A stretch of DNA of 64,000 bases, from assembly GCA_943735955.1 (NCBI GenBank), contig OX030956.1, forward strand, positions 10,190,445-10,254,444, given 5' to 3'. Origin of the DNA: Piscicola geometra (taxonomy: Eukaryota; Annelida; Clitellata; Hirudinida; Piscicolidae). Below, one piece after another: positions 58,531 to 64,000 of the stretch (position 1 is the first letter of the stretch; each line of letters opens with the position of its first letter). Below the pieces are notes generated by a model. The model was given only the letters and a program-made list of their open reading frames with translations. It was not told the origin of the DNA and did not search any database. Both the position numbers and the translations under genes were made by a program.

Positions 58531-58834
58531 AGTAGAGTAGGGTGGAAGACTGCTAACACTTTTGGGTAAAAAAGGTATTGACCAACCAAAGTTTCATTTC
58601 AATACCACACGTTTAGACTGAAAGATTTAATTGCAGTTTTGTGAATCTTTTTGTAGCTTTCCAACTGAAGGAAAAGATGTGGATAATTTCTTAGAACAGG
58701 CTCATTACAAACACACACATTTGAACCAGACTTAATGTAAACCTTACGAATGGAAATGTTGAAGTAACCACGTGATGAAAATTCTTGTGCAGTCAGCTTT
58801 AAAGTTAAACGAAACAAAAATATTTCAAGAAAGA

Positions 58835-59252
58835 TGGGTCATTTCATAGAATTTTGACAAATGTCATGATTAAAAAATTTTCAAAATATATGAGGCAACA
58901 TCGAAAATTTTTAAATCAAACTTTTAATCTAAAAAAATTATATTAAAACTATTTATATTAAAACCATTAAAGTATTTTTAAATTGAACATTCAAATACCT
59001 TTATTTTGGTATACTACATTATTTGTTCGGATATATATAGGCTGATATATTTCAAATTGAATAGAGATGGGGTTTTGACCTCACTGAACTTTGAAAGTCA
59101 ATAATTTAGCGACTTTTTGAAAAATTGCATTTTTTATATTTTTCATTTGATAAACAACGTATTTAAACATAGTATAAAAGTTTCAAAAATTTCTGAGTGG
59201 GGGGGGGTGTAAAATTGAATTTATTTTGGTCGAAATTCTATGGAATGACCCA
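58835..59252. mobile_element. MITE with TGGGTCATTTCATAGAATTTxGAC ends
   Basis: The left end TGGGTCATTTCATAGAATTTTGAC and the right end GTCGAAATTCTATGGAATGACCCA are inverted repeats over 24 bases with two differences. The interior is AT-rich and non-coding. No target duplication is certain. Confidence 0.8.
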
Positions 59253-59344
59253 GATAATCTTGGCCACCCAACAAGCTCTGTGGAATGCTTCAAAAAAATA
59301 TTTGTAAATCAGCTTTATTGATTTATTTTGTTACACAATAATAA

Positions 59345-59830
59345 ATCGGCATTCATGTAACATTCCTTTTATGTTTTTTGTTACGTATGTGGTGAATTCA
59401 TTACAAATAGTCAGCGTAGACCAATTTCAAATTTGGTGAAAACTTCATAAAGGTTTCATTTTGTTTGCCAACTAGAAGATCAAGATAAACAATGGGCACC
59501 GCAATAATCTTTCAATAGTTGTCATGTAAAACTGACGCAATGGCTACAACGAAAGAAGAAGATTCATAATTTGCTTTTTTGATGATTTGGCATAAATCAA
59601 CAAATGATCATGAAGACAGCTATTTCTGTATGACAAATGTCTTGGTTTTCCTCAAGGAATAAAGATTCCATTGTGTACCCAAATCTTCTATCAGCTATGA
59701 GACCAGTTCCTCATGGAGATGGTTTACCAATGCCAATTGATCCCGTTTCATAGCAGGATATGACAGATTCTAAAGAGGATATTAAGTTGGCGCAAGTTTC
59801 AACAGACGATGATTGCAAAGCAGTACAAAA
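59345..59830 (+). pseudogene. Decayed Cys-rich domain of a repetitive transposon-associated protein (copy 2)
   Basis: CYVCGEFITNSQRRPISNLV, then DAMATTKEE, FAFLMIWHKSTNDHEDSYFC and later VPKSSISYETSSS. The CxxC ... DSYFC pattern is that of copy 1 at 1045 and of a protein family common in invertebrate genomes. Stops break it. Confidence 0.5.
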
Positions 59831-60734
59831 AAAGTAATTTATCCTGGGTCATTAGTTAACAAATTTTTGATTCAAATAACTATGTTTTATTTATTCTTTT
59901 AATCTATTCTGTTTTGTTCATCTTATATATAAGCGCAGGTTGCACAAGTCAGAACGATTTTTAAACGTAGCCTCATAGCTCAATTGCATAAGAAATAATT
60001 TAAATTTATTCAGCCATTATATTGATACCTTGTCTAGTTATGTGAACTCAAACATAAGACTGGATAAATAAAAAAACAAAAGTTTTTTTACTCAAAAACA
60101 TAAACCCACAAAAATTCCATGTTGAGCAACTGGGTTCCCAAGATGGAATACTCTGTTTCTAAAGATGAATTTATATTGTATTTAATAAAAAATGTCATTC
60201 AAAAGTTGTATTTATCGTCAAAATTATTTAGTCATCTAAAGAAATACACCAATTGTATTTTAATGTGAATTGTCATTTAATCAAATTGACTAAATCAAAT
60301 TAAATTAAGCTTTTAGGTTAATTTTGCAAATTTAACTATTTTTGCTCTAGGCTTTCTAGTGTTAATTTCAACTTTTACTGGTTCAACTTCTTCAAAAATT
60401 GTTTCACTTTTTATAGTTTTTTTTTCAACTCGTTAACAATTAGTTGATCTTTGTAAGGTGTCTCCCCCATTTTCCACAATCACTTTTACGTTTGTAGGAA
60501 CTCATGGCAGCTGTAAATAAATACACTTTATGATAAATAGTATGAATTATCATAGATTATGAAGTGCCATAAAGCCGATGTAAAAGCTAATGAATACTAA
60601 TGGTTTTTTAATAATTAAAAAGTAAATAATTGGTTTATATTAATTTTCAATTGTTTATACAAAGTATATATACTCTTTATAGTCTAAATAAAAAATATAC
60701 ACTATATAGTCTATGTAAAATATATACTCTATAT

Positions 60735-62566
60735 TAGGGTGCTTCCAAAAAATGAAAGTATCAGGATCGTGTTCGCCAACCCTGCATTACATGATGCTAG
60801 TTAGAAAAAGGCTGTAAAAAAAAATTGGTGGAAAATAATAATATTTAGGACATGCTCAACGCTTTCAAAGTTTTCAATATTTGTGTCAAAACCTGCGATC
60901 GCGAAGTAAAACCTGTAGAACACATCTATGACAGTTGTAGATACTTTATTAACTGAAAATTTATCCAGCGTCAAAATCAAAATTATCAGTATTAATATTC
61001 AATAGTCATCAAAAGTCATTCAAAAGTCCTAACGTTTATGTTCTTTGGGAACTAACTGTAACATGGCATCAACTGCTGATGACTTAGTCGGTGCCGAAAA
61101 CTTTTTTCAATGGTCCTCGACGACTTGAAAGAGATATTGCTTCTGTTCTTCATTGCGTGTCGAACTCGTGTTGAACTCTTGAATCAACGCAACCCCACGT
61201 TCAGCCAAGTCATTGACGACTTTGACAGATTGCACAAGTCGTTTGCTTTCTTGATACTCTGATTGAGATTCCCACTCACTGGGATCGACCTGCAAGAAGT
61301 CCTGGGATATGCCAAGAATCGTGAAGAAATAGTTAGTGCTCTTTGTAACAAAGTTGTGAAGTTTCTTAGTAGTTGGATGCTCAAATGGCTGAATTCGTTT
61401 TAGAGGCTCATCTGAGCCTTCAACTTCTTGGAGTGCCACTACCATCAAGCGCTTCTCCTCTATAGTGACAGCATCATCAAAGAAGCCAAAGGCAATAAGT
61501 GTTTCAGAGAGATACCAAAGGTGTCGCTCAAAGGCTGTAGTGGCAGCCTTGGCAATTTCAGTATTTGGATATTCAGATAAAGCACATAACAGTGCAAGGT
61601 CTTGTCGTGGAGCACAGTTTGCAGCTGGACTTTCAAACCAGTATTTCAGATATACTTTAGTGATGAACAAACTTACTTCTTGCAGGTGATGCCATATTTT
61701 CTGACCATAGGAAAGACCTCTAGATTTTCGACAGCTGGCGCCTGCGTCTAGTGGATCGTATTGTTTGCGAAATAACCACATCTTTATGGAATAAATGGCC
61801 CTCGCCATCCATCGAGCTCTGTGAATAGCACCAGGGTACCGAAACCGTATTCCACGTTCAGGTGTGCCTCCTAAGAAAATGATAGACAGTTCAAGCAATT
61901 CACAGTAGTCGTCACGAGGTTGAAATTTATTCAGCTGAGACTGTGCAAACTTTATGACATCATCCTTCCAAGGAGCTATCATACTTGCTAAAGTGTTATC
62001 TTCAACTGCTGTACAAAATAACTTCTGGTCAATACGGGGCCAACAAATTTTGAAATGACCAAACAACTCCATGTTAGGAGACCTTGAGACGTCATGAACG
62101 CTGAAAACCTTTTCAAGAATAATTTCGGAGATGTGGTGACGACAGGCCAAATTGATTAACTGTCGACCAAGCTCTGTTTCCAGACGAATACAAGTGCCAC
62201 CTTTTGTTTCAGCATTTGAAGGCGTTGTATCAAAGCAGAGACCCTTGATCCTGTCTCGCAAGCCCCATTCATCAATAGTTTGTGTGATTGCTTGTGACAT
62301 TGAAGCCGCCGTGCCATCTTGGAGCTTAGGGACAGCTAACAATTTTACCACATCCTGTCCAGAAACCAGAATTGGAAGTCGATCGACTTTAACCCGTAAA
62401 ATAGTAAAAACGTGTATTTTGAAACGTGTTGAGCATGTTCTAAATATTAATTTAATTATTAAATATTTTGGCTATTGAGTTTTTATGTGAGACATCATCA
62501 AATGATGGGTTGGTCGATAATGAATACCTAATTTAAAAATTTAGCATTATGGATGGAAGCACCCTA
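60735..62566 (-). mobile_element. hAT-like transposon with perfect 8-bp duplication
   Basis: Terminal repeats TAGGGTGCTTCCA and its perfect complement TGGAAGCACCCTA (13 bases), flanked by CTCTATAT at 60727-60734 and 62567-62574. The transposase frame covers about 70 per cent of the element. It is inserted in repeat R1f and therefore younger than it. Confidence 0.95.
61107..62420 (-). CDS. hAT-like transposase, C-terminal two thirds, long clean frame
   Basis: A minus-strand frame open for more than 430 codons, ending in TGA at 61107-61109. It runs upstream past 62400 without an ATG, so the start is unclear. Motifs: LCFDTTPSNAETKGGTC (second catalytic Asp), LINLACRHHISEIIL (CxxH motif), ALSEYPNTEIA and, near the end, VVNDLAERGVALIQEF with the probable last catalytic Glu. 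The N-terminal DNA-binding part and first Asp block seem deleted: only about 150 bases separate the frame from the terminal repeat. The family is repeated in many invertebrates; 8-base duplication and ends fit hAT. No stop or shift is seen, so the loss is recent. Confidence 0.75.
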   Translation of the reverse strand, partial: KIHVFTILRVKVDRLPILVSGQDVVKLLAVPKLQDGTAASMSQAITQTIDEWGLRDRIKGLCFDTTPSNAETKGGTCIRLETELGRQLINLACRHHISEIILEKVFSVHDVSRSPNMELFGHFKICWPRIDQKLFCTAVEDNTLASMIAPWKDDVIKFAQSQLNKFQPRDDYCELLELSIIFLGGTPERGIRFRYPGAIHRARWMARAIYSIKMWLFRKQYDPLDAGASCRKSRGLSYGQKIWHHLQEVSLFITKVYLKYWFESPAANCAPRQDLALLCALSEYPNTEIAKAATTAFERHLWYLSETLIAFGFFDDAVTIEEKRLMVVALQEVEGSDEPLKRIQPFEHPTTKKLHNFVTKSTNYFFTILGISQDFLQVDPSEWESQSEYQESKRLVQSVKVVNDLAERGVALIQEFNTSSTRNEEQKQYLFQVVEDH

Positions 62567-62979
62567 CTCTATATAGACTTATCAACTTCTAGTCTCATTC
62601 TAAAAGTCATCTTATTCGTGGTCCATGTTAGGAAACTATCACCATGCACATAATCATGGTCATGACAGGCCAATCACTCACTTTTTAATTTTACAACTTG
62701 AATTACTAATAAAATATTTAAATTATTTACCTTCGGAAGTTGAGAAAAAAAGCAAAATTTTATCTCCTAATGTTTTAACAATTCTTCTAGAATTCAGTTT
62801 TTCAAGTATTCTAATTGAATGAAACAAGTTTCCGAAACGAAACCAACATTAAAATGTGCATCTAAGATGGATGCATAGATATTAAATATAAATAAAAAAA
62901 ATTTCAAAGCGCATAACTGTAAATAAGCCCGTTCTATCTTTGGAACTGGTTCATCTTGAGCAACCTCCCCCTATAATGA

Positions 62980-63370
62980 GAAATTATATTAAAATTCGAC
63001 TTGTAGTATTGAAATAGGTAATTGTAATAGAGCAATACTTTTGATGACGTAAAACAAAAAATTGGGATGAGATGTATAAAAACGGATTTCTATTTTCAGA
63101 TTCCGCACACAAAATTAATGAAAAATCATTCATTTATATATGATTTACGTAAAATTTGTTTCCATTTGTTAGCCGTTAAAAAAATAAATTTTATAATGGA
63201 AGAAGTGCGCCTTTTATATTGTACTCTACTGTAATTGTGTGAGTCATTTTAGAAAAAATAAATGTTTGTATCGTTCGAAAATTTAATTCTCAAAATTAAG
63301 AAATTTTTTAAGTACAATAAGAACTTTTTGATGCAATTAAATTTATTTGTCTTAGAAGAATTAAATTCAA
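62980..63370. other. AT-rich stretch with one transposon end
   Basis: GAAGAAGTGCGCCTTTTATATTGTACTCTACTGTA at 63200-63232 resembles the ATAAGGCGCAC end of the element at 42096-43626. Nothing else is seen. Confidence 0.4.
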
Positions 63371-63372
63371 CT

Positions 63373-63897
63373 AGGGGAGACCGGAGCAAGACGACCTGGT
63401 AAACGATTTATGTCGTTTTGTTATATTGTTTTTAAAGATAACAAACTTTTTTTTCATGAACTGTTAGAGCATTCATTTGATGTAATAAATATATCAACAT
63501 TTACTTTTAAAAAAAAATACAACTAAGGAATAATTTCATTTTTCTCCAACCCTACTAAATTTTCAGCTTTCCCTTGTACCGGGGCAAGATGACAACACTG
63601 AAAAAAGTCAAAATTTTTAATCTTCTAAATATTTTACATGGTTAAACAAATCATAAAATTTTTCTTACATTTTTAAAATATCAAATAAAGGTAAATACAA
63701 TATAATATCATGAAAATAGGATGAAATCGTTACATCCGTAATAATCTATAATTTACAGCATTAATACTTTACGGTAATTTCTTAATTTATAATAATTAAA
63801 AAATAATTAAGCAACACAAAAGTTCCAGTATCATAATCATCTTTGTTTTGGGAAATTCTGAAAAACGAGTCAAGATGACAAGATCTTGCCCCGAACT
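63373..63897 (+). repeat. Repeat family R2, copy b, both ends visible
   Basis: Starts TAGGGGAGACCGGAGCAAGACGACC and has the inner GGGGCAAGATGACAACACTGAAAAAAGTCA block at about 63582. The inverted GATCTTGCCCCGAACTGC near 63880 may be its other end. Non-coding. Confidence 0.6.
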
Positions 63898-64000
63898 GCT
63901 TAGTTACAAACTTTCGTTTTTATTTTCATGTATGAAGTTATCCTAACTGACAACTATTAATGTTAATAGGTAAGAGCTATTATTAAACTATTAATAACTT

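Larger units (their letters stand above)
59935..62972 (+). mobile_element. Repeat family R1, copy f, split by a hAT insertion
   Basis: Left part 59935-60734 (GCAGGTTGCACAAGTCAGAACG...), right part 62567-62972 (...GGTTCATCTTGAGCAACCTCCCCCT). Between them sits the 1,832-base element 60735-62566 with its CTCTATAT duplication. Without it R1f is about 1.2 kb, comparable to R1e. Confidence 0.8.

Overview
This is a strongly AT-rich metazoan nuclear segment, most likely from an invertebrate. The signs are GT-AG spliced exons, an Nkx6-class homeobox exon, long pure trinucleotide and pentanucleotide microsatellites, and a dense mosaic of eukaryotic transposons (RTE-like and Jockey/CR1-like LINEs, a tRNA-derived SINE, hAT, piggyBac, Tc1/mariner, pogo-like and probable Mutator-type elements). 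No viral, bacterial or organellar gene is visible. I cannot name the species.

Host genes are few. One is the last coding exon of an Nkx6-like homeobox gene on the minus strand (27773-28765): it opens at the classic intron position inside the homeodomain and carries an unusually long Asn/Ser-rich tail. The other is a less certain plus-strand multi-exon gene of unknown function at about 18580-20793, with CCAAT/TATA-like promoter sequence upstream and an ORF containing two likely membrane segments.

The rest is layered mobile DNA. 1-8.1 kb: a LINE endonuclease split by a 1.5 kb hAT element, a CTA microsatellite, and a hAT-type MITE. 8.5-12.5 kb: a nearly full-length RTE-like LINE with one uninterrupted frame broken only by six stop codons. 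12.7-17.9 kb: piggyBac, hAT and R1 repeat relics. 22-26 kb: a pogo-like element with mariner fragments and an AT microsatellite. 26.3-27.4 kb: a 1 kb CTA tract just beyond the Nkx6 3' end. 28.95-31.1 kb: a 2.2 kb hAT inside the Nkx6 intron. 31.3-41.9 kb: hAT, piggyBac, R1, mariner and LINE relics, including a twin-primed (5' inverted) LINE and a SINE. 42-47 kb: a LINE nested in a DNA transposon, and an R1 repeat holding a long-inverted-repeat MITE with a telomere-like core. 47.3-52.1 kb: LINE pieces separated by ATTGT arrays. 54.3-55.9 kb: a compact piggyBac element whose predicted spliced mRNA encodes the N- and C-terminal domains without the catalytic core. 57-64 kb: more hAT, including an element with a long clean transposase frame (60735-62566) inserted in another R1 copy.

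Boundaries given to the base rest on visible terminal inverted repeats and target-site duplications; other boundaries are approximate. Family names come from recognised motifs, not from database searches.
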